Positions 63,713 through 64,000 of a DNA stretch of 64,000 nucleotides are shown here, piece after piece. The stretch spans positions 2,650,008 through 2,714,007 of the forward strand of contig NZ_LR733979.1 in assembly GCF_902506605.1 (NCBI RefSeq), given 5' to 3'. How positions within the stretch are numbered: position 1 is the stretch's first letter; each line of letters begins with the position of its first letter. The notes under the pieces are model-generated. The model worked only from the letters and a program-made list of their open reading frames with translations. It was not told the origin of the DNA and did not search any database. A program made the translations under genes and the position numbers. Origin of the DNA: Sphingomonas sp. AX6. Its GTDB lineage: Bacteria; Pseudomonadota; Alphaproteobacteria; Sphingomonadales; Sphingomonadaceae.

Positions 63713-64000
63713 ATGACCGATACGCCGCTCAAACTCTACAACTCGCTCACCCGTGCAATCGAGGAATTCCGCCCGATCCGCGACAATGAGGCGCGCGTCT
63801 ATACCTGCGGCCCGACGGTCTATAACTACCAGCATATCGGCAATATGCGCGCGTTCCTGTTCGCCGACACGCTTGGTCGCGTGCTGAAATGGAAGGGTTA
63901 CAAGCTCCGTCATATCATCAATATCACCGATGTCGGCCATCTGACCAGCGACGCCGATGCAGGCGACGACAAGATGGAAAAGGCTGCGCGCGCCGAACAG
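63713..64000 (+). CDS. cysS: Cysteinyl-tRNA synthetase (partial, N-terminal 96 residues)
   Basis: The first 96 residues match CysRS: LKLYNSLTRAIEEFRP, VYTCGPTVYNYQHIGNMRAF (zinc Cys and the HIGH-type HIGN) and YKLRHIINITDVGHLTSDADAGDDKM. The rest lies beyond the right edge. It charges tRNA-Cys. ATG 63713 follows the oxidoreductase stop by 11 bp. Confidence 0.96.
   Translation, partial: MTDTPLKLYNSLTRAIEEFRPIRDNEARVYTCGPTVYNYQHIGNMRAFLFADTLGRVLKWKGYKLRHIINITDVGHLTSDADAGDDKMEKAARAEQ

Noticed and set aside
1..64000. CRISPR array, tRNA or rRNA
   Set aside because: I saw no regularly spaced repeats and no cloverleaf or ribosomal segment in the intergenic regions; a tRNAscan-SE run would settle it.

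Overview
The window looks like chromosome of an alphaproteobacterium, most likely a sphingomonad. The sequence is GC-rich, with many four-base start/stop overlaps. It carries a Wzz/Wza/Wzy/Wzx exopolysaccharide locus, a TonB-ExbB-ExbD-ExbD cluster, a UPF0262 protein, a type III polyketide synthase operon and alphaproteobacterial housekeeping genes (dnaB, dcd, parC, purC, cysS). The genus is inferred from gene content, not from a marker gene.

Region 1 (1-9,328) is an exopolysaccharide secretion locus. On the minus strand lie a partial CpsD-like tyrosine kinase, a Wzz/GumC-type chain-length protein, an outer-membrane beta-barrel protein and a Wza-type export protein. On the plus strand lie a WecG/TagA glycosyltransferase, a membrane-anchored glycosidase-like protein and a Wzy/ligase-like polymerase, followed by a Wzx flippase on the minus strand.

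Region 2 (9,556-25,399) is the unusual part. It is a co-directional, tightly overlapped run: a 2OG-Fe(II) oxygenase, two family 2 glycosyltransferases, a large NRPS (formyltransferase, partial condensation domain, adenylation domain split by a luciferase-like monooxygenase, thiolation), a type I PKS (KS-AT-KR-DH-ACP-TE with a Cys nucleophile in the TE), a rhamnosyltransferase-like enzyme and a 4'-phosphopantetheinyl transferase. A natural-product assembly line therefore sits inside a polysaccharide locus and is translationally coupled to a sugar transferase. Two LuxR-type regulators (25,376-26,700) and the dTDP-rhamnose operon rmlC-rmlB-rmlD-rmlA (minus strand, 27,022-30,470) follow. I infer that the product is a glycosylated N-formyl aminoacyl-polyketide, free or attached to the polysaccharide.

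Region 3 (30,600-38,574) is accessory DNA. It holds a degraded IS3-family element, an operon of SDR, cyclophilin-like lipoprotein, cupin lipoprotein, alpha/beta hydrolase and MFS exporter with a divergent LysR regulator, and an unrecognised 388-residue protein preceded by a perfect 10-bp inverted repeat.

Region 4 (38,575-64,000) is mostly conserved chromosome: dnaB, a UPF0262 protein, a degenerate GH25 protein, cytidine deaminase, an FAD monooxygenase, dcd with a strong bidirectional terminator, the TonB system, folB, a GNAT protein, DUF1285, a NUDIX hydrolase, CCA-adding enzyme, a GGDEF-EAL protein and parC. After these come a type III PKS-methyltransferase-FAD oxidoreductase operon, a DUF4349 lipoprotein, a putative kynurenine formamidase with kynureninase, purC, a phytoene-desaturase-like oxidoreductase and the start of cysS. 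A dispersed palindromic repeat appears twice in this part. I found no rRNA, tRNA or CRISPR array.
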